From Candidatus Poribacteria bacterium (lineage in GTDB: Bacteria; Poribacteria; WGA-4E; WGA-3G): a DNA stretch of 64,000 nt. The translations under genes and the position numbers were made by a program. Positions 18,204 to 27,719 of this stretch are shown piece after piece. Within the stretch, counting starts at the first letter, position 1. Each line of letters opens with the position of its first letter. The notes under the pieces are model-generated. The model was given only the letters and a program-made list of their open reading frames with translations, was not told where the DNA came from and searched no databases. The DNA is taken from NCBI GenBank assembly GCA_022820835.1, contig JAJEET010000019.1, positions 1-64,000 of the forward strand, read 5' to 3'.

Positions 18204-20078
18204 ATGAAAACGACACGCCTCTACCTTATCACTCTATTTTTAACTTTCGCACTCTTGCTACTGAACGCGCCTGCTCAAGATTATAACACATGGGGTTTAC
18301 CGGATGGTGCGACAATGCGTCTCGGTAAAAGTAGAAGAACAGGAAATATCGCTTTTTCGCCGGATGGTACGCGGCTTGCAGTCGGCAGTGCAATCGGGAT
18401 TTGGATTTACGATGTCCGTCCCGGCAAAGAAAAAGAACTTGACTTGCTCAGAACCGATACTGGGTCAATCCAATCTATCGTATATTCTCCGGATGCCATC
18501 ATCGTTGCGAGTCGCGGTAACGATGGAACAGCGCAACTGTGGGATATCGTCACTGGTGATCAAAAAATAACGCTTGAAGGACATACGGACGTTATCTATG
18601 CTTTCGCGCATTCTCCAGATGGTGAGACGCTCGCGACTGGCAGTCGAGACGAGACGGCACGTTTATGGGATGCCCAGACAGGTGAACACAAAACCACGCT
18701 TGAAGGGCATACAGATCGTGTCTCTTCTGTGACGTTTTCTCCCGATGGAAACACTGTCGCAACTGGCAGTTTTGACAACACGGTGTTGTTATGGGATGCC
18801 CAGACAGGTGAACACAAAACGACATTAAAAGGACACACGGCACTTGTTAATGCTGTGGTGTATTCTCCGGATGGTAAAACGATCGCGACTGGAAGTCGTG
18901 ATAGCACAGTGCAATTGTGGGATGCGATCACGGGGCAGCACAAAAAGACACTGAGACGACCCACGGATGGTGTCCAGACCATAGTGTATTCGCCGGATGG
19001 TAAAACGATTGCGACTGGGAATTCGGACAGCACAGTGCAATTGTGGAGTGCCTACGGACGGCATAAGACCACACTCAGAGGACACACGGCTCTTGTCTAT
19101 TCCGTGGTATATGCGCCAGATGGGAAAGTGCTTGCGACGGCAAGTGCAGACGACACGATACGGTTATGGGACGCAACCACAGGAAAACATATTAAGACGC
19201 TCTCAGGACATACACGCTCAATAGCCGCCATCGCGTATGCCCCGGACGGAGGAACTATCGCCAGTGGTGGTTTCACTGAAGGGAGAGGGACATTACAGCT
19301 CTGGAACGCGCAAACAGGCGCGCACAAAACCACGCTTTCAGAGCATGTGCGTGACATCTTTGCTGTGGCGTATTCGCCGGATGGAAAAATGATCGCGACG
19401 GGTGGTAGGGATGGAAATGTGCGACTGTCAAACGCACAAACTTGGGAACACATTACCGCACTTACAAAACATACGAGTTTTATCTATGCCGTATCATTTT
19501 CTCCGATTGATCGCACGCTTGCCACCGCCAGCCGCGACAAGACCGCACGCCTGTGGGACGCACAATCTGGAAAACAGATCGCTACGCTGGAGCATGCGGG
19601 TTCGGTTCTCTCTATAGCGCATGCTCCCGATGGGACAACACTCGCGACCGCGAGTATCGACTCGCCAGTACGCTTGTGGGACCCACAAACAGGAGAACAT
19701 ATTACGACTTTCCCCGAATATCAGGGTTTGATCCTATCAATCGCTTATGCCCCGGACTCGGAAACGCTCGCTATTGGAATTTTCAGCGACAACACTCCCG
19801 TAGTGCAGTTACAGGATGTGAGCACCGGAAAACAGATCGCTACACTCCCTGGACATACAGGTATTATCAAGTCTATAGCATATTCTCGTGATGGTACTAA
19901 AATAGCGACTGGCAGTGATGACAAGACAGTAAGGTTGTGGGATGCGAAAACAGGAACGCACCTTGCCACGCTCTCCGGACATACGGGAGGCGTTACTTCT
20001 GTCGCATTCTCCCCAGATCGAAGCACTGTCGCCAGTAGCAGTGAGGATGGCACAATTCTCTTGTGGAAGATACGTTAG
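18204..20078 (+). CDS. Secreted WD40 repeat protein (14 repeats by eye), tandem paralog
   Basis: Same leader QDYNTWGLPDGATMRLGKSRRTGNIAFSPDGTRLAVGSAIGIWIYDVRPGKEKE, then WD40 repeats. Confidence 0.93.
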   Translation: MKTTRLYLITLFLTFALLLLNAPAQDYNTWGLPDGATMRLGKSRRTGNIAFSPDGTRLAVGSAIGIWIYDVRPGKEKELDLLRTDTGSIQSIVYSPDAIIVASRGNDGTAQLWDIVTGDQKITLEGHTDVIYAFAHSPDGETLATGSRDETARLWDAQTGEHKTTLEGHTDRVSSVTFSPDGNTVATGSFDNTVLLWDAQTGEHKTTLKGHTALVNAVVYSPDGKTIATGSRDSTVQLWDAITGQHKKTLRRPTDGVQTIVYSPDGKTIATGNSDSTVQLWSAYGRHKTTLRGHTALVYSVVYAPDGKVLATASADDTIRLWDATTGKHIKTLSGHTRSIAAIAYAPDGGTIASGGFTEGRGTLQLWNAQTGAHKTTLSEHVRDIFAVAYSPDGKMIATGGRDGNVRLSNAQTWEHITALTKHTSFIYAVSFSPIDRTLATASRDKTARLWDAQSGKQIATLEHAGSVLSIAHAPDGTTLATASIDSPVRLWDPQTGEHITTFPEYQGLILSIAYAPDSETLAIGIFSDNTPVVQLQDVSTGKQIATLPGHTGIIKSIAYSRDGTKIATGSDDKTVRLWDAKTGTHLATLSGHTGGVTSVAFSPDRSTVASSSEDGTILLWKIR

Positions 20079-20087
20079 TTATAAAAA

Positions 20088-20113
20088 ACGGGCGGATTTT
20101 TAAACCCGCCCGT
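20088..20113. terminator. Bidirectional terminator hairpin
   Basis: ACGGGCGG-atttttaaac-CCGCCCGT between convergent genes; A/T-rich runs on both sides. Confidence 0.75.
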
Positions 20114-20130
20114 AAAGAAAAAAGAAAAAG

Positions 20131-22014
20131 TTACAGAACCCACACTGCCATCTTGCCAGTACCACGATTGCACCACGCATAATACGGAATAGCCGTAACG
20201 TCTATCTGCTTTGCTGACGGTGCCGTGAGATAAAGATTATCTTCCCACTCGGCATCGTTTAGGACGCTGCCCGTACCACGGATAACCGTCACACCGCCTA
20301 ATAGATCGCTGTTGAAGGTTGTCTCCAGTGCATTGTTATCGGCGAGAGACAGCGTCTGGAAAGCACCGTCGCGGTTGTCTGCCTCTTCAAAGCAATAGAC
20401 GAGTGGACCGCGTCGTAAGGCAGAGCGTCCGAGGTTTTCTCTCACGAGTGGATGCGCGTGGACACGTGTAACAGGCATAGACAACTGAAGTTCCACGCGA
20501 TCGCCGGCGCGCCATTCCCGTGTGATAGCGAGATAGCCAGCGGTGTTTGGCTGTGAGGTGTCCACTTCACCGTTGATACACACTTCAAATTGATCGCACC
20601 ACCCCGGAATCCGAAAATTCAGCGTGAAATGCACCGGTCTTGTCGGCGTAATTGTCAGGGTTACGTCGCCTGCCCACGGGTAATCGGTTTCCTGCATCAG
20701 TCGGATAGGGACGTTCCCTGCGACGAGCGCATCGGCGGTACTACCGACGTAGAGGTTCACATAGATACCGTCGTCCGATTCCGCATAAATATACTGTCCG
20801 ACAGAGGCGAGGAGTCGAGCGATATTCGGTGGACAGCAGGCACATCCGAACCATGCGTGTCGATGTCTATCCCCGTGGCTCGCTAACGGGTTCTGGTAGA
20901 AAAAACCGGTGCCATCAAGCGAGATACCAGAGAGTGCCCCGTTGTAAAGTGCTGTCTCCAGAACATCCACAAAACGGGATTCTTCACGGAGCAAGAACAT
21001 CCGATGTGCCCAGAATATCAGTCCGATTGAGGCGCACGTCTCGGCATAAGCGGAGAAATTAGGCAGTTCATAATCCCGTGTGAACCCTTCGTTGTGTCCT
21101 GACGGACCCACACCGCCGGTGATATACAGCCGTTTCCCGACGTTCTGCCAGAGTGCTTCCAATGCGTTTGTGATAGCGGAATCATCGGTTTCATAAGCGA
21201 TATCGGCGGCTCCGCTGTAGAGATACATTCCCCGCACGGCGTGTCCGACACACTCTGTCTGTTCCTGTATCGGGAGATGTGCTTGTGCATAAAATCCCTC
21301 ATATTTTCCGTCGCGCGTGAAGTGGTGTTGGTATGCACCGAGTCCTCCCGGAAGGTCAGGGTTCTCTAATTCTTTCTCAAAAATTGAAGGCGAGTGTCCA
21401 CGTCGGGTGACAAAGTATTCCGCGAGTGCCATGTAGCGCGGTTCACCGGTTGCACGCGCCAACTTCACGAGTGCGAGTTCGATGCCTTCATGACCGGGCA
21501 GCCCGTCTCGTTTGCCGGGTCCGAAGGTGTTATCTATCAGATCCGCGAACCGACACGCAACGTCTAACAGCGTCTGTTTTCCTGTGGCTTGATAGTGTGC
21601 GACGGCTGCTTCAAAGAGGTGTCCGGCGCAATAGAGTTCGTGCATCATACCGAGGTTCTGCCACCGTTTCGTCGGTTCAACCAAGGTGAAGTAGGAGTTC
21701 AGGTAGCCGTCGGGTTGTTGACTCGCTGCGATCTTTGTGATGACTTCATCCAGTTCCGCTTCCCATTCTGGATTCGGATGTGTCCAGAGCGTATACGCTG
21801 CCGCTTCTACCCATTTGTGGACATCGGAATCGTTGAAGAAAATCCCTTCAAAATCCCCGGGCATTAAGCCAGCGGCTTTCGCGAAGTTATCAATCCTGCC
21901 GGTTGTCCGGCACTGCATGAGTTCGTGTGGAATCGTCGCCTCGGAATTCGTTTTCTGGCGTGGTGCCCAGAACCGGTCATGAATCGAGACAGCCGTGAAT
22001 GGAAGTGCTCTCAA
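20131..22014 (-). CDS. GH127/DUF1680 family beta-L-arabinofuranosidase-like glycoside hydrolase
   Basis: VSIHDRFWAPRQKTNSEATIPHELMQC, FNDSDVHKWVEAAAYTL, GHAVRGMYLYSGAADIAYE, ACCPPNIARLLASVGQYIY, LRRGPLVYCFEEADN. Confidence 0.92.
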   Translation of the reverse strand: MRALPFTAVSIHDRFWAPRQKTNSEATIPHELMQCRTTGRIDNFAKAAGLMPGDFEGIFFNDSDVHKWVEAAAYTLWTHPNPEWEAELDEVITKIAASQQPDGYLNSYFTLVEPTKRWQNLGMMHELYCAGHLFEAAVAHYQATGKQTLLDVACRFADLIDNTFGPGKRDGLPGHEGIELALVKLARATGEPRYMALAEYFVTRRGHSPSIFEKELENPDLPGGLGAYQHHFTRDGKYEGFYAQAHLPIQEQTECVGHAVRGMYLYSGAADIAYETDDSAITNALEALWQNVGKRLYITGGVGPSGHNEGFTRDYELPNFSAYAETCASIGLIFWAHRMFLLREESRFVDVLETALYNGALSGISLDGTGFFYQNPLASHGDRHRHAWFGCACCPPNIARLLASVGQYIYAESDDGIYVNLYVGSTADALVAGNVPIRLMQETDYPWAGDVTLTITPTRPVHFTLNFRIPGWCDQFEVCINGEVDTSQPNTAGYLAITREWRAGDRVELQLSMPVTRVHAHPLVRENLGRSALRRGPLVYCFEEADNRDGAFQTLSLADNNALETTFNSDLLGGVTVIRGTGSVLNDAEWEDNLYLTAPSAKQIDVTAIPYYAWCNRGTGKMAVWVL

Positions 22015-22039
22015 AATTTTTCCCTCGCTTCAATTAATA

Positions 22040-22735
22040 TCAGCGACTTTGCACGCTAATCTGTTCAAACGCTGCTTCGGGTAAATAGTCTCCTAACACT
22101 TTGCGAATGTCGAGTTCCGAGAGTTTTCGTGGCGTGATTAAGATACATTTGTTCCGTGAGATCCTGCTCCAAGAAGCCTCAAAATCAGTGAAAGTCAATC
22201 GTCGTTTGTTGAGATTAGACGGATTTTCGAGGTATATTTCACCCAATTTGTTGTTGTATTGCGTTATCGGCAAGACTTCCGGTGTCCGTCCCTGAAATTC
22301 GACCATAACAATCGGTGCCCACCCTTTTGCAACAAATGCTTTCAAGATATCGAACGAACAGTTGGCGACGATTGCACTGTGTTGCACCTGGCGGCGGGAT
22401 GTGGCATGAAAATCGTCAAGACCGCCTCTGCTACTCACGCGGACGCGTTCTTTGAAAGCGTTTCTGAGGTAAGGCAGTTTCTCTAATTGGATGGTAGCAC
22501 TTTCAGGTAAGTTGGCTTGGCTTTGGCTGGATTGTGTCGGTGTTGTCGTCCGCTCGGCAGCGGCGAGTGCCGATTCAGGGATGTGGTATTGTCCTTGCGG
22601 TGGCGGACCGCAATTGATTGCCAGAAGCACAAAGACAAGCGAGGCGACACAGGCGCGCACAGTTGAAGATAAGGTAGAAGAGTTGTTCAGGAGTGCCTGA
22701 CGGACTTCCTTTAAAAAAGACAGATGGCGTTTCAT
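22040..22735 (-). CDS. Lipoprotein with peptidase-C39-like domain (possible)
   Basis: SLVFVLLAINCGPP lipobox; FDILKAFVAKGWAPIVMVEFQG...VLPITQYNN..GEIYLENPSN is C39-like in pattern. Confidence 0.45.
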   Translation of the reverse strand: MKRHLSFLKEVRQALLNNSSTLSSTVRACVASLVFVLLAINCGPPPQGQYHIPESALAAAERTTTPTQSSQSQANLPESATIQLEKLPYLRNAFKERVRVSSRGGLDDFHATSRRQVQHSAIVANCSFDILKAFVAKGWAPIVMVEFQGRTPEVLPITQYNNKLGEIYLENPSNLNKRRLTFTDFEASWSRISRNKCILITPRKLSELDIRKVLGDYLPEAAFEQISVQSR

Positions 22736-22795
22736 AAAATTTTTCCTCCTTGCATATAGAAACGCTATGCATGAGAAACGGTTTACAACTGATAG

Positions 22796-23815
22796 TTAAT
22801 CGATCTTAACCGAAACCTCGCGTTTCTCTCTCCATGATTCCACAATCGCTTCGGTAATCCGTAACGCTTGTAACCCGTCTCTCCCTGTCGGTGCAGGCGG
22901 TCGGTCGGCGAGCAGATCGTCAACGAGTGCTGCCATCCGTAAAGCGAATGTCCCGTTAAAAGCGAGTTGTTCATCTCTAAAAATGGAGGGGCGGTATTCT
23001 TCAACGATTTGGTTATCGCGTTTCATCAAGGTCGCGCGTGTGAGTACATTATCAACCGTGATTTCGCCATCGGAACCGCAGATTTCGAGGTGTTCAATCG
23101 GGTGGATGAAATCGCTATCCCAACTTGCGAGCAATGTCGCGACGACTTCCGTTTCATATCGGAGCGAGATCGCCATGCTGGTGTAGCATGTATCCTCGCC
23201 ATCGCGTGCTTCATGTTTCCGTGGCTTCGCCATTTGCGCGCAAACAGCAACAACTTCGCCGCCGAACCAGCGGAGCAGGTCAATCGCATGCGTCTCAAGT
23301 TCGTAAAGTAGATAATATTCGCCTTTCCAAGTTGAAGCGGGACCGCCTTGCGATAATTTCATATCTAAGTAATACGTCTGTCCGATAGCACCGGCATCGA
23401 ACCAGTGACGCGCTTGAACGTATCCGGGCGCGAAGCGACGATTATAGTCAATAGCGAGGTGAACGCCTTTCGCTTCAGCTTTCGCGACCATCTGTTCTGC
23501 TTCGTCAATGTAAAGCGATAGTGGTTTCTCAGAGATAACGTGTTTCCCAGCTTCGAGACACTCCATCACAGGTTCAAAGTGCAGATGGTCAGCGGTTACG
23601 ACATCTACAAGGTCACATTCTTCATTGTCAAGCATTTCCTTGATGGATGGGTACCATTTTGCGATGCCGAGTTCTTGGGCACGCGCTTGCGCTTTAGCGG
23701 TATCTATATCACAGACTGCTACCAATTCTGCCCCTGGATGTTGAAGATAGCCGAGTTGATGCAGACGTCCTACGCCACCGCACCCAACTGCTGCGACTTT
23801 CAGTTTTCCTGCCAT
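22796..23815 (-). CDS. Gfo/Idh/MocA family oxidoreductase
   Basis: MAGKLKVAAVGCGGVGRLHQLGYLQHPGAELVAVCDID; EAGKHVISEKPLSLYIDEAEQMV. Confidence 0.93.
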   Translation of the reverse strand: MAGKLKVAAVGCGGVGRLHQLGYLQHPGAELVAVCDIDTAKAQARAQELGIAKWYPSIKEMLDNEECDLVDVVTADHLHFEPVMECLEAGKHVISEKPLSLYIDEAEQMVAKAEAKGVHLAIDYNRRFAPGYVQARHWFDAGAIGQTYYLDMKLSQGGPASTWKGEYYLLYELETHAIDLLRWFGGEVVAVCAQMAKPRKHEARDGEDTCYTSMAISLRYETEVVATLLASWDSDFIHPIEHLEICGSDGEITVDNVLTRATLMKRDNQIVEEYRPSIFRDEQLAFNGTFALRMAALVDDLLADRPPAPTGRDGLQALRITEAIVESWREKREVSVKID

Positions 23816-24008
23816 AATCATACGCTCCTTTACGCGCTGGGCGCGTCGCTCACACAATGCGCTACAACCAAAGTTCTCATCAGACCAAACGAAGCTATCT
23901 TTTAATATATCTTGGAAGTTCCCGTTTACAAAGTATAATATACCATGCACATAATAATTATCAAGTGAAATTTTTCGTAGTTCTTCTGAACCCGAAAAAT
24001 TGAAGTTA

Positions 24009-24037
24009 TTGCGTTGCCAATGTGTTTGTGTTATACT
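24009..24037 (+). promoter_or_regulatory. Sigma70-type promoter
   Basis: TTGCGT (24009-24014), 17 nt, TATACT (24032-24037), upstream of ATG 24073. Confidence 0.45.
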
Positions 24038-24072
24038 GTTTTACATCACAGACTGTTGGGGGAGTGTGCCGA

Positions 24073-24489
24073 ATGAACTGTCCGCGCTGTAAGCAAAAAG
24101 ATGCTGTTAAAAATGGGAAGGCGAGAGGGAACCAACGTTATAAATGCAAAGCCTGCGGTTTTCAGTTTACACGTCTGACGACTCGCGGGAGACCTCCGTG
24201 GCAGAGAGCCTTGGCTGTCTTCTTATACTGCCGTGGGATTTCTATCAGTGATATCGCGCGAATGTTCTCGGTATCACCGAGTACGATCTTCAAGTGGATC
24301 CGAAAATTTGGTTCCGAACGCACCCCGTTACCGGCATCCGAGGTAGAAGGTGCGACGCTCCTTAGCGAGAGTGAGATAACCGCATATCTGAAAAAACAGA
24401 GCGAGGACGGAGAATCTGGAAAGATCTTCGTCGTGATACCGGAGGATGTGTCAACAGAGAATGTAGTGGTCGGAATTAAACGCGATTGA
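24073..24489 (+). CDS. IS1/IS1595-type N-terminal zinc-ribbon plus helix-turn-helix protein (stand-alone)
   Basis: MNCPRCKQKDAVKNGKARGNQRYKCKACGFQFT zinc ribbon; RALAVFLYCRGISISDIARMFSVSPSTIFKWIRKFG HTH; no DDE domain. Confidence 0.8.
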   Translation: MNCPRCKQKDAVKNGKARGNQRYKCKACGFQFTRLTTRGRPPWQRALAVFLYCRGISISDIARMFSVSPSTIFKWIRKFGSERTPLPASEVEGATLLSESEITAYLKKQSEDGESGKIFVVIPEDVSTENVVVGIKRD

Positions 24490-24522
24490 CCAGAAATCGT
24501 CTGACATACAATTTGATTTGTC

Positions 24523-24552
24523 TTGACAATTCTCAATCATCTGTCTTAGAAT
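24523..24552 (+). promoter_or_regulatory. Sigma70-type promoter
   Basis: TTGACA (24523-24528), 18 nt, TAGAAT (24547-24552); AGGAGG at 24561. Confidence 0.55.
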
Positions 24553-24581
24553 TAAAGAGCAGGAGGTTAAAAAATTAACTT

Positions 24582-25364
24582 ATGAAAACCGTAAAAATGA
24601 GTTTTGGCTTATATGTTACGCCGAAGTTTGAAAATGTTATCACGTATAGTGCCGGTGTTTGTCTGCTGCTGTTCCTCTTCGCAGGCGTTGCAGCCGCAGC
24701 GGATTCGTTTGGCGACCCGTTTGAAGGTAACGATTTGAAGAATCCGAACTGGAAATGGCAGAACGAACCCCCGAAATGGGATGTCGGTGAAACACGTGAA
24801 AATTATCTCTATATTGACAGTGAACCCAACCGAAACCTCTGGGCAACAGACGCATCTCACTTCCTATATCAGGAAACCGATACGGATATGTTTGATGTCG
24901 AAACCCGCTTCTTCGCCAAGTGGGATACCAGTTCTGGCGTTAATGGACTCGTCGTGAAAAGTCCGTCGGATGATAACTGGGTAACCATCAAATTCTGGTC
25001 GCGGGATGCGGGAGCGAAAGGTCATATCCAGTATCAAACCAAGCAAGCTGGGATGGGACCGCCTGATATCCAGTGGAGATTTGGGGATTGGGGTGACATC
25101 GAAATGGCACTCCGACTGAAAAAAGAGGGCGATACTTACACTGCTTGGTATAAAGCAGCGGAAGATAAGGATTGGATGGATATTGGACAAGGGGACTTTG
25201 AACTCACACCACCGTTATGGCTCGGTATTTATGCCGGTGTCGCCGCAGGTGATGGGAGTTTGGAAGTCGAATATGAGTACTTCAAAGACAACCTGAACCC
25301 GTTCCCCGTTGAACCCGGTGGCAAAGCCACAACAACTTGGGGGGCTGTCAAGTCCCAGTATTAA
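24582..25364 (+). CDS. Secreted DUF1349/concanavalin-like protein ending in TTTWGAVK motif
   Basis: Signal peptide AGVAAAADSFGDPFEG; WVTIKFWSRDAG.., GIYAGVAAGDGSLEVEYEYFK; C-terminus GGKATTTWGAVKSQY. Confidence 0.7.
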   Translation: MKTVKMSFGLYVTPKFENVITYSAGVCLLLFLFAGVAAAADSFGDPFEGNDLKNPNWKWQNEPPKWDVGETRENYLYIDSEPNRNLWATDASHFLYQETDTDMFDVETRFFAKWDTSSGVNGLVVKSPSDDNWVTIKFWSRDAGAKGHIQYQTKQAGMGPPDIQWRFGDWGDIEMALRLKKEGDTYTAWYKAAEDKDWMDIGQGDFELTPPLWLGIYAGVAAGDGSLEVEYEYFKDNLNPFPVEPGGKATTTWGAVKSQY

Positions 25365-25367
25365 AGG

Positions 25368-27233
25368 ATGGGCAAACACATGCGGTACCGTCTGATAATT
25401 TTTTTCATGTTCTTTGGTGTCTCCGCACTCGCCGCATCCACCTTCAACGATGTCAGTCTCACCGCAAACGTCTATCAGCGTGAAACACCCGTTGATACGG
25501 AATCCGGGGCCTGGTGGGGTCCCGGGACCGCCGCTGTTGATTTTGACAACGATGGCTGCTGGCTTGATATCTTCGTGGTTGGCGATGGCGGCTTGCCCAA
25601 CGCGCTTTATCTCAATAACGGCGACGGAACCTTCACCGACGTAGCAGCCGAGGCAGGGGTTGCAAACACGCCGAACGGACGCGGCTGCGTCTGGTTCGAC
25701 TATAACAACGACGGTTGGCGCGACCTCTATGTAACCTGCGATGGTCCGAACTTCCTCTTTGAAAACAACGGTGATCGCACATTTACCGACGTTAGCGAAT
25801 ACGCAGGCGTTGCCGACGAGAAGCACGGCACGGGTCCCGTTGTCGCCGATTATGACCACAACGGGTGGTTGGACATCTATATCGCGAATTGGGGACGAGC
25901 ACCTTCTCTCCTGAATCCGAACCCGCCACCGAAAACGAACGTCCTCTACCGAAACCGTGGCGACGGCACTTTTCAAGAAGTTACAGGTATCGCTGGTGTT
26001 GACGACGATGGCATCGCTTGGGGCGCAATTTTCTTTGACTACGACGGCGATACTTGGGCTGACCTGTTCGTCGCAAACGATCACGGACCCGATAAACTCT
26101 ATCGCAATAGAGGCGATGGCACCTTTGCCGATGTTTCAGAACAGTCCGGCATCGTAACCGAAGTCAACGGCAGACCGACAGGCGCGATGGGACTCTGCGT
26201 CGGCGACTATGATAACGATACAGATTTAGATTTTTTTATCACCAACTACGATGCCGATCTCCTCTGGCGAAATAACGGGGACGGGACCTTCACGAATGTC
26301 GCTGAAGCCGTCGGGGTCGCAAACGAAGGTGTGGGGTGGTACGCCAGTTTCGTCGATTTTGATAACGACGGTTGGCGCGATCTCTACGTCGTCAACGGCG
26401 ATGTTGATGGTTCACAGAAGACCAACCGCAACCGCCTCTATCACAACCAGAACGGACACTTTGTTGACCGTGCAGAAGCACTCAACGTTACTGTTGATGC
26501 TGTCGCACGCGGTGCGACCACCGGTGATTTTGATAACGATGGCGATGTCGATTTCTATGTCGTCAGCAACACCGGCAACACGCTTCTTCAAAACAATCTG
26601 GATCGTGGCTTTCCGAATTCTAACCATCGACGCATCAAAATTAGGTTGATCGGCACAGCAAGCAACCGCGATGGCATCGGCACACGCGTAACAGTGAAAA
26701 TCGGTAACCAGGTTCAGACGCAGGAGTTAATCTGCGGTACCGGCTTTTTGGGCAGTGATAGTTTAGAACTCGAATTCGGTTTTGGTCCTGAATCGTATCA
26801 ATCGGGTTCCATTACCTTGGCGTGGCCCTCCGGGATTGTCGAAACTTATCATCGGTTCAGCTATGGTGGGGATGTCTATATCTTTACGGAAGCACGTAAT
26901 GTCGTAACAGCGGTTGAAGCGACAGGTAAGAAGACCACAACATGGGGAAAGATTAAGGTTGCCGAGGTCTTCCAGAACTATCCGAACCCGTTTAATCCCG
27001 AAACTTGGATTCCGTATCAACTCTTCGAGTCTACCGATGTCCATATCTCAATCTATTCGCAAACCGGTGAACTGGTTCGCGATTTCGATCTCGGACATCA
27101 GAAGCACGGCGAAAAGACCCTCTATTGGGATGGCAAGAACCGGGATGGCGAACCTGTCGCCAGCGGTATCTATTTCTACCAGTTCCGAGCAGGCAATATC
27201 GAAAGCGTTCGGAAAATGTGGTTAATGAAGTAG
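25368..27233 (+). CDS. FG-GAP/VCBS repeat, ASPIC/UnbV protein with FlgD-like (T9SS-like) C-terminal tail
   Basis: Repeated DFDNDGxxDLYVxN / NNGDGTFTDVAEAGV; SNRDGIGTRVTVKIGNQVQTQEL; tail VFQNYPNPFNPETWIPYQL...LYWDGKNRDGEPVASGIYFYQFRAGN. Confidence 0.9.
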   Translation: MGKHMRYRLIIFFMFFGVSALAASTFNDVSLTANVYQRETPVDTESGAWWGPGTAAVDFDNDGCWLDIFVVGDGGLPNALYLNNGDGTFTDVAAEAGVANTPNGRGCVWFDYNNDGWRDLYVTCDGPNFLFENNGDRTFTDVSEYAGVADEKHGTGPVVADYDHNGWLDIYIANWGRAPSLLNPNPPPKTNVLYRNRGDGTFQEVTGIAGVDDDGIAWGAIFFDYDGDTWADLFVANDHGPDKLYRNRGDGTFADVSEQSGIVTEVNGRPTGAMGLCVGDYDNDTDLDFFITNYDADLLWRNNGDGTFTNVAEAVGVANEGVGWYASFVDFDNDGWRDLYVVNGDVDGSQKTNRNRLYHNQNGHFVDRAEALNVTVDAVARGATTGDFDNDGDVDFYVVSNTGNTLLQNNLDRGFPNSNHRRIKIRLIGTASNRDGIGTRVTVKIGNQVQTQELICGTGFLGSDSLELEFGFGPESYQSGSITLAWPSGIVETYHRFSYGGDVYIFTEARNVVTAVEATGKKTTTWGKIKVAEVFQNYPNPFNPETWIPYQLFESTDVHISIYSQTGELVRDFDLGHQKHGEKTLYWDGKNRDGEPVASGIYFYQFRAGNIESVRKMWLMK

Positions 27234-27243
27234 GAAAAAGAAT

Positions 27244-27357
27244 AGCCGTCAGCCGTCAGCCATCAGCAAAGAGAGGTTAGTTTAATCAAAATCTCTTATT
27301 GCTGTCAACCGATCGCCGACAGCCGATAGCCATTCTTGCTGACAGCCGATAGCCAAA
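27244..27357. repeat. Heptamer-like repeat element with CAGCAAAGAGA/TCTCTTATTGCTG core
   Basis: GCCGTCAGCCGTCAGCCATCAGCAAAGAGA...TCTCTTATTGCTGTCAACCGATCGCCGACAGCCGATAGCC. Confidence 0.7.
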
Positions 27358-27386
27358 TGGATTCAGGCTCGAAATGGAGGCGAAAA

Positions 27387-27632
27387 ATGACTTTAATAGT
27401 AGAAAAAGGGAAAATAAGCAATGGACACATTGTCCTATCTAAACCTCTTTCCTTACCGGAGGGTACTGAAGTACGCGTACAGATAGAACCGATTGACACT
27501 GGCGATACTCAAAACACAGCAGCAAAAGAGAACGAGGATTTTGCCAATCAGCCTTTCTTCGGGATGTGGGCAGATCGGGAGGATATGCGCGACAGTGTCG
27601 CATGGGTGCGAAAACAGAGAGAAAGATGGTAG
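27387..27632 (+). CDS. AF2212/DUF104-like antitoxin-type small protein (orphan)
   Basis: MTLIVEKGKISNGHIVLSKPLSLPEGTEVRVQIEPID...FFGMWADREDMRDSVAWVRKQRERW. Confidence 0.6.
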   Translation: MTLIVEKGKISNGHIVLSKPLSLPEGTEVRVQIEPIDTGDTQNTAAKENEDFANQPFFGMWADREDMRDSVAWVRKQRERW

Positions 27633-27641
27633 TTTGCGGTT

Positions 27642-27718
27642 GGCGATCAGTAAGAGATATCTGATTAAAGCAGGCGTCTCTTGACTGATAGCCGATAGCT
27701 GATGGTTTCCGATAGCCA
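27642..27718. repeat. Heptamer-like inverted repeat element, second copy
   Basis: GGCGATCAGTAAGAGA (27642-27657) pairs with TCTCTTGACTGATAGCC (27677-27693), followed by GATAGCTGATGGTTTCCGATAGCC. Confidence 0.7.
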
Positions 27719-27719
27719 A

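Noticed and set aside
16254-20078. Regular ~120-130 bp repeats resembling a CRISPR-like or satellite array
   Set aside because: They are coding WD40 repeats in continuous ORFs; units are diverged and translate to GH...WD blades.
24022-24489. Complete IS1/IS1595 transposase
   Set aside because: No DDE catalytic domain and no visible terminal inverted repeats or target duplications.
26960-27230. Evidence for a functional type IX secretion system
   Set aside because: The NYPNPFNP...VASGIYFY tail also occurs in phyla lacking T9SS; no T9SS machinery genes are in the window.
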